Below are positions 8,764 through 19,200 of a DNA stretch of 64,000 nt, piece after piece. Source of the DNA: Planctomycetaceae bacterium (lineage in GTDB: Bacteria; Planctomycetota; Planctomycetia; Planctomycetales; Planctomycetaceae); the NCBI GenBank assembly GCA_041398785.1, contig JAWKUA010000002.1, positions 437,951-501,950 on the forward strand. The letters run 5' to 3'. Each line of letters begins with the position of its first letter. Position 1 is the stretch's first letter. Below the pieces are notes generated by a model. It made no database searches. It had not been told where the DNA came from and was given only the letters and a program-made list of their open reading frames with translations. The position numbers and the translations under genes were made by a program.

Positions 8764-9024
8764 CGCTGTATCCGACACCGTCAAAAATTCTTCAACGTGT
8801 GGCATCCGGACAGAGGGCAAGAGCATGATTCTCGCTATCCCGGCACAGAAAACCGATCTCCCATTGCCTTCGACACCAGCCAGCGGCGGCGCTGCGGATG
8901 ATTTTCCCGAATCTCCCTGCGTGAAGCTTGTGTGGAACGAGTGAGTACTGCCGTCCGTACCGCGTAGCGGATCACTGCCGTGTGATCCGTCTTATCGACT
9001 GCCTGGCTCACTGAGGAACTTGCC

Positions 9025-10293
9025 GTGAATCCGATGCATCAAAGAAGGCGAATGAACGCCGCCGGTCGCCACAACCTGTGGCTTGCAATCGCTGTTGTCA
9101 TGGCAATGTGCGGAACATCAGCGTTCGCTCAGCCGCGGCGGTCGAGTGGCAACGATCGGTATGCCGCGGCCCGCGACGCGATGGTTCGGTTTGTGATCGA
9201 AGCCGAAGGGATCGATAACCAGGCCGTTGTGAATGCGATGCGGACGGTGCCGCGGCATGAATTCGTCATCGCTTCTCTAAGGCATCGGGCCTACACCGAT
9301 TGCTCACTGGCGATCGGCTCGAAGCAGACAATTTCCGCTCCGTACATCGTCGCCTATATGACGCAGACGATTGATCCTCAGCCGGACGACAGGGTGCTGG
9401 AAATCGGAACCGGAAGCGGATACCAGGCGGCGGTTCTGGCAGAAATCGTCAAGGAGGTCTATTCCGTCGAAATCGTACCGGCGCTGGCAAAGTCGGCGAA
9501 AAAACGGCTGGAGGAACTCGGATACAACAACGTATTCGTGCGTGAAGGTGACGGATTTCAAGGATGGAAGGAACACGCGCCGTTCGACAAGATCATCGTC
9601 ACGTGCTCACCGGAAAACATCCCCGAACCGCTGATCGAGCAACTGAAGGACGGCGGCCTGATGATGATTCCGATCGGCGAACGCTACCAGCAGTCGTTCT
9701 ACCTGCTGAAGAAAGTCGACGGCAAACTGGAACGCGAACGGCTCGTGTCGACGCTGTTCGTTCCGATGACCGGCGAATCCGAAGAACGCAGGCGTGTGAA
9801 GCCCGACCCGCAGCATCCGGTCATCGTCAACGGCAGCTTCGAACTGGACTCCAACGATGACGATCGCGTTGACGGCTGGCACTATCAGCGACATGTCACG
9901 ATGAATTCCGAAGACCCGATCGACGGATCCCGCTGTCTGCGGTTTGAAAACGCAACTCCCGGTGAACTGTCGCAGGCGCTGCAGGGCAGCGCGATCGACG
10001 GCCGGGCAATCGGAGCTCTGGACTGTGCGGTCTGGGCGAGACTCCGCGATGTCGTGCCGGGCCCCGGCAACAGCGACCAGGCAGCCGTTGTGGTACATTT
10101 CTATGATGTGATTCGGCGCGAGGTCGGCGACGCACTGGTCGTTACCTGGCGCGGAACCGAAAACTGGCAGGAGGCCCGGTCAAGAATCCTGGTTCCGCCG
10201 GATGCAAAGGAAATGGTGATTCGAGTCGGCCTGAACGGCGCGACGGGGACACTTGACGTGGACGATCTCAGAATCGCGCCGGTGGCCAGATGA
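9025..10293 (+). CDS. pcm: Exported protein-L-isoaspartate O-methyltransferase with C-terminal beta domain
   Basis: PCMT enzymes methylate L-isoaspartyl residues in damaged proteins using S-adenosylmethionine. This 422-residue protein has an N-terminal signal-like segment (LWLAIAVVMAMCGTSAFA, residues ~18-35). The PCMT domain follows (~45-255) with the SAM-binding motif VLEIGTGSGYQAAVLAEI, the DKIIVTCSPENIPEPLIEQL loop and a GGLMMIPIG strand. A C-terminal region of about 150 residues (NGSFELDSNDDDRVDGWHYQ to TLDVDDLRIA) looks like a carbohydrate-binding or jelly-roll module. The GTG start at 9025 is favoured by GAGGA at 9013-9017; ATG 9034 or 9052 are alternatives. Export of a SAM-dependent enzyme is unexpected. 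The downstream Deg-like gene overlaps its stop by ATGA, implying translational coupling. Confidence 0.85.
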   Translation: MNPMHQRRRMNAAGRHNLWLAIAVVMAMCGTSAFAQPRRSSGNDRYAAARDAMVRFVIEAEGIDNQAVVNAMRTVPRHEFVIASLRHRAYTDCSLAIGSKQTISAPYIVAYMTQTIDPQPDDRVLEIGTGSGYQAAVLAEIVKEVYSVEIVPALAKSAKKRLEELGYNNVFVREGDGFQGWKEHAPFDKIIVTCSPENIPEPLIEQLKDGGLMMIPIGERYQQSFYLLKKVDGKLERERLVSTLFVPMTGESEERRRVKPDPQHPVIVNGSFELDSNDDDRVDGWHYQRHVTMNSEDPIDGSRCLRFENATPGELSQALQGSAIDGRAIGALDCAVWARLRDVVPGPGNSDQAAVVVHFYDVIRREVGDALVVTWRGTENWQEARSRILVPPDAKEMVIRVGLNGATGTLDVDDLRIAPVAR

Positions 10294-12371
10294 CTCTTCG
10301 ACGCCGCATCATCGGCTGCTGCGAAACACACCCTGTTCCATTCAATGCCGGCTCCATGAAACACACTTTCACCGCTGTTCTAATGCTGTTGCTGGTTCCC
10401 GCTTCGGGCGCGGCCGGCGCGTCGCCGTTCGCTGCTCAGCAGGAAGCCGGCGATGACATCCGACAGGCCGTGGCGAAGGTGTCTCCCGCGGTCGTGCGAA
10501 TTCGAGTGCTGGGCACGGCCGAGACGGATCGCGCGGGAGCGATTTCTTCGCGTGTCACGACGGGCGTTGTCGTATCCGCTGACGGCGAGATCCTGACGAG
10601 TGCGTTCGGATTGACGGAAAAACCGGCCGCGATTTTCGTTGAGGATTCGGTCGGGCAGAGGACATCCGCGAAAGTCGTCGCCACCGATTCGCTGCGGAAA
10701 CTGGTCCTGCTGAAATGTCCGGATGCCGGCTTTCAGCCGCCGGAGTTTTCCGAATCAGTCCCGAGCGTCGGAGCCTGGGCGATTGCCGTCGGACGGTTTT
10801 ACTCCGCCGATCATCCGTCGGCATCGCTGGGAATCATTAGCGCGACGGGAAGAATTCACGGTCTGGCGATTCAGACGGATGCGAAAGTTTCTCCCGTGAA
10901 CTATGGCGGTCCGCTGATTGACCTGCAGGGGCGGGTAACAGGGATTCTGGTCCCGCTGTCGCCGCAGGATTCCGATACGGGAGTCGAAGCCGGCGTTGAG
11001 TGGTATGACTCCGGCATCGGGTTCGCCATCCCTGCGACAGACGCACTGGCAGCGGCCGAAAAACTGCGGTCCGGCCAAAACCAAAAACGCGGCGTGCTGG
11101 GCATCGGACTTTCGACTCGCAACCCGCTGGCATCGAAAGTTGAAGTGTCCACCGTGCATCCGGGTTCGGCCGCCGATGAAGCCGGGATCCGGAAGGGAGA
11201 CCGTATCGTCGCGGCCGCAGGAAGTCAGATTGAACGCTTCGGTGTCTTCGAAGCCATCATCCGCAGCCGCTACGCCGGAGAGAGCCTGCCACTGACGATC
11301 GATCGCGACGGAACGACGCGGGACGTCACGGTGACGCTCGGCGACCGGCTGCCGCCGATCGATCGCGGCTGGCTGGGAATCGTCGCGCATTCGCCAGCGT
11401 CATCGCAGAAGGATTCCGCAGACGGCATTACGGTTTCAGTCATGCCGAATTCACCCGCGGCCGCGGCCGGAATGCCTGTCCATTGCGTCGTCCTGGCGAT
11501 CGACGATGAGCCCACGCAGGACGTACCTGCGTTTCTTCAGATTTCCCGAACATTTCGTGCCGGCGCAGGCGTTACCGTGCGGTATCGAGTTGCGGCCGAT
11601 GCGACTGATTCCAAACACGTCAATATCACGCTTTCCGGACTGCCAGGTGACATACCGAAGCTTACGCCGGCCGAAATTCACGGCCTGCTGACGTCCGAAG
11701 ATTCCAGTTCGCAGGCTTCCGCGCCGTGGGCGCAGTCAAAACTTGACCTGGGTGATACCGGCACCGGCTGGATGTTTGCGCCAACGGTGCCGGCAAAAGC
11801 CGTTGATAACGCGGCGACGGAACCAGGGTTGTCGTTCGGCATCGTGATGCTGTTGTCGGCAGGCGGTGAACCGGAGGAAACCGTTCTTCGGCAGTGGCGC
11901 GAAGCGTGCGAACTTCACCGGCTGATCCTTGCGGTGCCGCGGAACGCGGAGCAGCGCGAACTCTCCCGCGAAGATTCGGGACTGGTCACGGAAGCGATTT
12001 CCAGGATCACGGATGCCTATTCGCTGGATCGTGACCGCATCATTCTGGTGGCGGAAGAACCGCAGGCGGAACTGGCCGCTCAACTGCTGCTGAATCCACG
12101 ACTGGCATCTCTGAACGCCGCCGCGTTCTTAAGCGGCTGGCCGCGGATTGGTGCGTCGGCCTCTGAACTGCTGCAGCAGAAATCCGCGTCGATTCTGCTG
12201 GTTGAACCGCGGCAGATCGATCGCGAACGAGCGGCGCTGCGGTCGCTTGCCATGCGGGAACTGCGCGATTCCGGCGCAAGAGTCAGCACGATCGGTACGG
12301 TCGTCGCGGACGAAGCGGATTCGCCGGCGTCACGGATTTCGGACTGGGCGCTGATGCAAAAGGCTCGATAG
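10290..12371 (+). CDS. Deg/HtrA-like pseudoprotease with two PDZ domains and a C-terminal hydrolase-like domain
   Basis: The start codon overlaps the pcm stop (ATGA, 10290-10293); an internal ATG at 10356 would give a cleaner signal peptide (FTAVLMLLLVPASGAAGA). The trypsin-like domain aligns by eye with HtrA, but the catalytic residues are missing. The TNNHVV position reads TSAFGL (His lost), the TDLALLK position reads RKLVLLK (Asp lost), and the GNSGGPL position reads VNYGGPL (Ser replaced by Tyr). Two PDZ domains follow, at about residues 265-350 (STVHPGSAADEAGIRKGD) and 355-450 (MPNSPAAAAGMPVH). The last ~190 residues look like an alpha/beta-hydrolase-type fold (GIVMLLSAGGEPEETV, DRDRIILVAEE) without a clear GxSxG nucleophile. 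A periplasmic binding, chaperone or scaffold role with exported Pcm is inferred. Confidence 0.8.
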   Translation: MTLRRRIIGCCETHPVPFNAGSMKHTFTAVLMLLLVPASGAAGASPFAAQQEAGDDIRQAVAKVSPAVVRIRVLGTAETDRAGAISSRVTTGVVVSADGEILTSAFGLTEKPAAIFVEDSVGQRTSAKVVATDSLRKLVLLKCPDAGFQPPEFSESVPSVGAWAIAVGRFYSADHPSASLGIISATGRIHGLAIQTDAKVSPVNYGGPLIDLQGRVTGILVPLSPQDSDTGVEAGVEWYDSGIGFAIPATDALAAAEKLRSGQNQKRGVLGIGLSTRNPLASKVEVSTVHPGSAADEAGIRKGDRIVAAAGSQIERFGVFEAIIRSRYAGESLPLTIDRDGTTRDVTVTLGDRLPPIDRGWLGIVAHSPASSQKDSADGITVSVMPNSPAAAAGMPVHCVVLAIDDEPTQDVPAFLQISRTFRAGAGVTVRYRVAADATDSKHVNITLSGLPGDIPKLTPAEIHGLLTSEDSSSQASAPWAQSKLDLGDTGTGWMFAPTVPAKAVDNAATEPGLSFGIVMLLSAGGEPEETVLRQWREACELHRLILAVPRNAEQRELSREDSGLVTEAISRITDAYSLDRDRIILVAEEPQAELAAQLLLNPRLASLNAAAFLSGWPRIGASASELLQQKSASILLVEPRQIDRERAALRSLAMRELRDSGARVSTIGTVVADEADSPASRISDWALMQKAR

Positions 12372-12427
12372 CCTTCGTGGGCGTTGTGGTCCAGCGACGG
12401 TCATTCATCTGCCCGCAAAGAGCATCC

Positions 12428-13225
12428 ATGGAGTACGTTCACACGATCATTCTCGGCCTGATCCAGGGCGTGGCCGAATTTCTGCCGATCAGTTCATCCG
12501 GCCACCTGGTCATTGCGGGAGCCCTGCTGGACAGCTACAGCACAACGTCGCTTCCGAAGGAAGGTGCTTTGCTGGAGATTGCGCTGCACTTCGGCACTCT
12601 GCTGTCCATTCTGGTCGTATATCGCAACGACCTGTGGCAGGTTCTGAAGGATTTCCGAACGCTGGCGATGATTGTGATCGCCACGATTCCGGTCGGTTTT
12701 GCAGGACTGCTGCTGAAGGATCACGTCGACGAGATCTTCTCGAAACCGCTGCTGGCGGGAGTCGCTCTGCTGTTCACAGCCGCGTTTTTGCTGATCGGGA
12801 AGTGGCTGCAGAACCGAAAGGCAGCGGTGGACAGGATGAGCACCGGATCGGCGATTGCGATTGGCTTGTTTCAGGCCGTCGCCATCATTCCCGGGATCTC
12901 CCGTTCCGGAAGCACGATCGCGGCAGGTCTGGCCTGCGGACTGAAGCGGGCCGACGCGGCACGGTTTTCATTCCTGATTGCGATTCCGGCGATCGGCGGA
13001 GCATCTGTTGTCAAAATGAAGGATTTCGTGACCGGCGAAGCAACGCTGGGCGGAAACCTGTGGCCCGTCGTCGCAGGAACCGTCGTCGCATTCGTTGTGG
13101 GAATCGTTGCCCTGAAGTGGCTGATTCGACTCGTCGTCGCCGACCGGCTGCACTGGTTTGCGATGTACTGCATCATCGCCGGCCTGGCAACGATTGCCTG
13201 GCAATTGAGCATCGGCGGAACGTAG
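12428..13225 (+). CDS. uppP: Undecaprenyl-diphosphatase UppP (BacA family)
   Basis: Integral membrane enzyme that dephosphorylates undecaprenyl diphosphate, recycling the lipid carrier for peptidoglycan and other surface polymers. The 265-residue length is typical. Both family signatures are present: GVAEFLPISSSGHLVI near residues 15-30 and the phosphate-binding PGISRSGSTIAAGLACGL near 155-172. Multiple hydrophobic helices span the protein. The frame opens at 12377, but ATG 12428 begins the conserved MEYVHTIILGLIQG. It lies 56 bases after the Deg-like gene on the same strand and may be co-transcribed. Its presence in a planctomycete is consistent with a peptidoglycan-based wall. Confidence 0.92.
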   Translation: MEYVHTIILGLIQGVAEFLPISSSGHLVIAGALLDSYSTTSLPKEGALLEIALHFGTLLSILVVYRNDLWQVLKDFRTLAMIVIATIPVGFAGLLLKDHVDEIFSKPLLAGVALLFTAAFLLIGKWLQNRKAAVDRMSTGSAIAIGLFQAVAIIPGISRSGSTIAAGLACGLKRADAARFSFLIAIPAIGGASVVKMKDFVTGEATLGGNLWPVVAGTVVAFVVGIVALKWLIRLVVADRLHWFAMYCIIAGLATIAWQLSIGGT

Positions 13226-13238
13226 CACTCCCGGCACG

Positions 13239-13257
13239 CACCGGAAGCCACCCGGTG
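13239..13257. terminator. Short GC hairpin between convergent uppP and giant-protein gene
   Basis: CACCGG at 13239-13244 pairs with CCGGTG at 13252-13257 across a 7-base loop. It lies in the 35-base gap between two convergent stops. There is no T-run on either side, so it is only a candidate bidirectional transcription barrier. Confidence 0.3.
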
Positions 13258-13260
13258 TTG

Positions 13261-16200
13261 TCAGACGGCGTTTGCGGCGATCTGAGAATCTCCGTTTGCT
13301 GAGTCGCGCGAAATCACAGTGCTGGCCTCAGCGGACGCTGTCGGAAGCTGGTCTTTCGTCCGTCGGCCGAGAAACACGGTAACCGCGAGCGCGGCGAGTG
13401 AAAGCAGCGTGATTCCTTCAAGCGGACGCAGAACGCGGCGCACATGAAAGCGCACGCGGCCGGAGGTCGCTACCTGCCAACCGGAAGTATTCTCCGTCGA
13501 GCCGACAGGTTCCGCCTGCAGTGTCTGCTCCGAAGCCGACGATCGGTCGCTGCTTTCGAGATGGCTGATGTTGAAACCCGCGAACTCCAGCGGCGGCAGT
13601 TGCAGCGGCAACGATGTAGTGTCCGCAGCGCCTGACTTCGCCCCGGATTCCACAAACGACAGCCCTTCGCTGATTCGCTCTCGCAGCGCGGTACTCATGT
13701 CGCCGGAACTCAGCAGTCCGGCCGCCGGATCGCGCTCAACCCGCGTATCACTGTCGCTTTCAAATCGTACGAAGTCCTGCTGAACGGCATTCTTCATGCG
13801 CAGTCGCGGCAGGTCCGTCGAATGCCACAACAGCGATTCACGTGCGCCTCCAGTCATCCAATAGACATCCACTTTCGCCACGGACTGCTGTGCCGGCACC
13901 GGAATCCGCAGGGTGTTCCCCACAAGCGGCAATGCCCGGCCGTCGACAAAGACCTGTTCCACCAGCAGCGGTTCCGGAACGGAGATTTCGATGGCTGATG
14001 TTTCGGGACCGGAAAACGCCAGCATCTCCGTCCGACCGCTGATTGCCGACGCGTCAGTCAGGTCAATCTGAGTTGCAGCGATGGCATACAAGGCCGAATC
14101 CGTCGGCTGGCTGGAATTCGATTGCGCGGCCGCTGCGACCGGTCGGAACTGTGCGTCTCTCCGGAAAGAATCAAATGTCACCGGCACATGCGCCGGGTGA
14201 GTTTCCGGAATTGAAAGACCTGCCGCTCTCATCGCCGCAGTGATACGCATCAACGCGGTTGTGTCGGTTTCGTTTTCGCTGATTCCGGCAGAAGGTTCCG
14301 CAAAATCCAAAGCTTCGCGGAGCACGATATTGACGTCAGACTCAAATGTCGGAAGACGGCAGCTCACCAGTCCCGTCGCATCGCGCTGCAGTGGGACATT
14401 CGGAATCACCAGCATCGCGGCGTCCGCTTCGTCCGACAGCGACGAACCTGTGAAGGCCGTCCGAACCGCCAGGACACCGTCGCTGATGCTGACAGTTTGC
14501 GCGACGCCCTGCTGGACAAGCACGGGTTCACGGGCCGGCAGCCCGGGCGCAGGCAGGCGAATCAGCGTTGGCTCGTAGTCTCTGAGATCGGTCAGTCGCA
14601 TCACGACATGAGCCACCGGCGGCGATGTCGTCCCGATTCCCGCTTGAATGACGAAGATCTCGGCCGTGGGATGTTCCACCAGCTCCATACGCAGTGACAG
14701 CGGCTTGTCTTCCTGAATGACCGTCATTCGAATTGGAGCCACAGTCAGCGGAGTATCTTCGATCAGAATCGGAGAATCCGGCACGGCCCCGGCAAGGTCA
14801 CTGATGTAGGCTCGAGTGGATGGCTCCGCATTCAGCAGCAGCGAATACTCCAGAATCTCCGCATCCGGCAGATCGATCACCGGCAGAGTGACGGGTTCCG
14901 TTCCGTTGACCGGTATCGTCCCGCTGACCGTAATTCGAACCGTGCCGCGAGTCGCTTCCCGAAACGTGATGCTAAGAATGCCGCCGGAAAGGCTGTAGGA
15001 CTGCAGTCGCCGCGTATCGGCAGCGGTGGCCATCACGGAATTCAACTGCAGGTTGCCTTCCAGCCGGACGTTCTGCCGAAAGATCGGAGCACCGGTGACT
15101 TCAATTTCGCAGCGGCAGTTCCAGGCAATTCCATTTGCTGTGACGGTTGCCTGCTGAGTCAGTCGTGCTTCCCGCGTCACGGTTTGTTCCGCGAGTTCGA
15201 CCTGAATGCTGCCGGGAGCGGATGACACATCGAACGTCCGGTCGGACACACGCAGGCCGGCGGACACTCTGGCCGCTTCAGACACCGGAAAATCATTCAG
15301 GCTGAATCCGTCAGACGTTACGCGACGCAGCACGAACGGTGAGACGGTGCGAACCGCGAGCACCGCTTTGCCGCAGCGCTGACCACAGACGTCAGCAAGT
15401 TGATTCACGTCCACCGCGTGATTCAGAGCCGGCGACTGCTGAGCCGAAGTCAGGGCAATGGAAAACGCGAGCTGCGTGCGTTCTGAATCTTCGTTTCGAA
15501 TCAGAATCTGATCGCCGGCACTGCTCCACGGCAGACTGACGCCGTCCTGGTCGCGAACACCGGTCACCAGGAAACCTGACGGCAGCCCGACGCGGATGGT
15601 TTCCGGTAGTGTCCGCGATGTTCCGATCAGGTAGTTGCCGTTGACTCGGGTCTGGTGCGGCGTGACCTCGGCCACACAAGTCAGTTCCGCGCTGTCCAGG
15701 ACATCGGTCGCCGCATCCTGCGGCTGATTCCGGTGCAGCGTCAGGTTCACGGACGTCGCACCGCTCACGACTGGAAAACGCAGCTCGGTTTCCGTGGTCC
15801 GTTCTGCAGAATGGACTTCATGCGATCGCAGGGTCGCGCTGTTGAATGCGTGCGCCGTGTCGGAAATCGCGATTCGCGTCTCCGGTGACGGCGCCAGAGG
15901 GAGCGAGAATCGAACGACGGACTCCGATTGATGAAGCCTGACACGAATCTCGTATTCGACGTCGTGTGAAACCCAGCCGGACTCCCCGCGGGGGCCGCGG
16001 CTGGCGATTTCGTCGTCGGGATTTCGTGTTCCGTCCAGCGGGCGGGGAATCAGCGATGTATCTGTCGAAATCGGCAGGGAAGCCTGTCCCGCAGAATTCA
16101 ACCGGGGAAACGCGCGGACTCCGTCGACAAGCGATTCGGTGAGCGTCGCGGTGTCCAGCGGAATAGGCAGGTTCGCGGATCGCAGACTGCGCGGCCGAAC

Positions 16201-19200
16201 GACTGCGGCATGAATTCGTGCCAGAGCGGCACCGGTGTCATCCACCATAACGCTCACCGATTGTTGCGAGACGCAGACGGAATCCGCAGCCGCCGATCCG
16301 GCAAGGTCGCCATGATCCCGCAGCAGTTTTCGCGGCACATATAGAATCGGAAAATTCTCATCCGCGAACTCCGGCACCAGGATGTCGGTCGACGCTGACT
16401 GAAAACCACCAGGCACTGCCGGAGCCGGTGTCTCGTCTCCAACAGCAGACGCAGCACAAATGCAGCAAAGAAAGATGGCTGACCGAACCGCCGCGGTTCC
16501 GGCAACTTCCTTCAACAGTGGAATATTGGGCGCACCCAACCGGGAGACCACAGCATGGAGGACCGAAGCCAGGGCAGCCAGGCTGAACCACACGGCGATT
16601 GCGTCGAGGAAGATCTGCGGCAGCGGCGGAAGCAGCGATCGCACGGCGATCACGGCGATGAGCAGCAGCAACAGTCGCCGGCGACCTGCACGCGACAACA
16701 ACTGAAGCCACAGAATCAGACACGCAGCGACTACGGTTCCGAGGGCCGTCGCCTGTCCGCGAAGCCGTGGTCCGAAGAACGTCAGCGTGGCGGAACCCGC
16801 ACCCGGCCCCGCCGGAATCAGCGTACACAGCGTCGCGTTCTGTTCCGCCTGAAGCATCCATCGCGACTGAAAGCCCGGACAAAACGCCGGCACGGAATCC
16901 AGTTCCGTCGGGAGATTTCGCTTCAGCAGTGACTCAGAATTGCGGCGTCCTGCAGACACTGTCTGCAGCACGGAATGATCAGCGACATGCGACGAACCAC
17001 GATGTACGGTGCTGTCGGCGGGGACCAGAATTCGTCGGCGAATGAACCCTTCGGGAAGGTCGCGAAGAGCCAGGGGGGTTGAGTCGATCACCATTCCCGC
17101 AAGCAGCGATTGCCTGCGTTCCGTCACCCAATGCAACTGCACTTCCACAGTCCCGTCCTGTTCGGGCACCAGAAGGTAATGCCAGTCGCTATCGCGTTTC
17201 ACCAGAGCAGGGCGGCCGTTGACAGCGGCGGAAAGATCGGCCATGTCGGTCATCTGAAATTCGAAGCGGCCATTCCCCGGCACAGTTGTCACTTCAAGAA
17301 TTGCCAGGTTCTCAAGTCGCACGATGCCGGAAACTTCCTCCACGATCGACAAGACGCTTCCTGAAACTTGAGGGCTTCGTCGGTCGATGGACGCGGACTC
17401 GGTGCCGGCGTCACGCAACGGAACAGCAGCGGCTCCTGCCGAATTCGCCGTCGCGACGGAGCCTGTCGTTTCGCCCGGCGGCACTGCGATGATGGATTCG
17501 CCGCCGGAAATGACGTCCGATGGCGCGCTATTGCCGTCTTCCGCGGGAACTGTACCCGCGGTCGCTGACCACTGCTGCAGGTACGCGCTGGTTTCCGACA
17601 TCACTCCGTCGGGTAACCACGACAGTTCTTCGAACAGCTCGGATTTCGACGGAACCGGCCTGAACTGCGACGCGGGAAACCGGGACAGCATCGTCGTGCC
17701 GGAAGCGGTATAGACAATTCGTCCGCGGCGATAGTCCGTATTGGTCAGCCGCGGTATCGACACGGGAGCGACTGCGGAGATTGTCGTCGACTGCAGTTGC
17801 ACAACGATTCGGGCGTCGGCATCGGGTGTGACCGGAGACCTGAGATGAATCAGCAGCTCCGTCGTGCCGCTCGCGTCCGCGGACTGAACAGCTTCAAAGA
17901 ACAGCGGCAGATTCGAACGGATCTCACGAACGTCCGTCGGTTGCCAGTTGACCGGCAGCTTCCAGCTCAGTTCGGCGGCAGAACCTGTTAGCGCTCGGAC
18001 TCGCGCGAAGGCCCGGACACTGCTGCGATCCTGATCGGCCGCGAATTGAAACAGGACATCATGCTGCAGCAGCGGCCGTGCGTGATCCAAAGTCACCGCC
18101 GCCTGAGCACGCGTCTCATACTGAAACAACTGCAACACCTGACTGCCGTCACTGGAAAAACTGACGTCCTGCTGTTGCGCCCCTGACAGCTTCAGATCGC
18201 GAACAGTCAGAAAGGAAGGCACGGAAAGCTGGGCGGTGGACTGCACAACGTCGACGCTGACCGGCGTTCCATTCAGCGGATCCCGAAACGTCAGCGGAAC
18301 CAGCATCGGTAATTCCGTCGGTTCACCTGTCCGCATCTCCGAACGCCCGTGGAGCGTCACCGTTGAACTCCGCGTCGGCTGGACGATCGGAACCGCAACC
18401 ACGGCCGGTACCTCGCTGACCTGCTTCAGATTCAGGCTGGTTCCGTCATCGAGAACGGCTTCCACGACGCGACACGGCGGGGATACTTCAAACTGATATT
18501 CACCCTTCTGGAGCTGTTCGGCCGCGCGAACGGTCCAGACGGAGGAAACGGTTTCGCCGGAGCAGGTGAACTCCGATCTTAATGAAAGCGCTGTACCGCG
18601 CTGCGCTGCGCGGGTGGCGGCCGGCGGGGAACAAATCAGAGTCAGCTCGTCGTGGTTCTTCGGGTACAGCAGCCAGTGCCATTCCGCAGCAGTTTCAGCG
18701 GGCCGTGTGATCAGTGCGTTCGGACTCGTCACGCGCACTCCGGGAGCGGTCCGCAATTGAAATGAGGAGAGCAGTGCGTTTGGCAACTGAAGGTCGAACC
18801 GTGTTTCTGTCTGTTCCGCGCGTCCCTGAAGTTCCCAGCTTCCTTCCAGCACGCCTGATTCCGGGTATGCGAGTACCGCCAGTTCCCCGGTTGGCCTGGC
18901 CGCGAGGCTGACACGATCCCCGGCGGACTGCAGATTCATTCGCTGCAAATTGGTGCGGCCCAGTGCGAACGCGGAACCGGCGGATGGCTGTGTCTCCCGG
19001 AATTCGAACCGAAGCCGGCCTTCAGTCAGCACTTTCCCGTCCAGTCTTGCCGAATACTCGGCGACTTCGATCGGCGGTGAACGGGGTACCGCCGGATGAT
19101 GTGTCGGATCCTGCAGTCGCTTCACAAGCTCAGCGAACGACTGTCGCGACAGCGGCACATAGGCCCCCGAACTGACAGCCGCGGAAAGTTCTTCCAGTGA

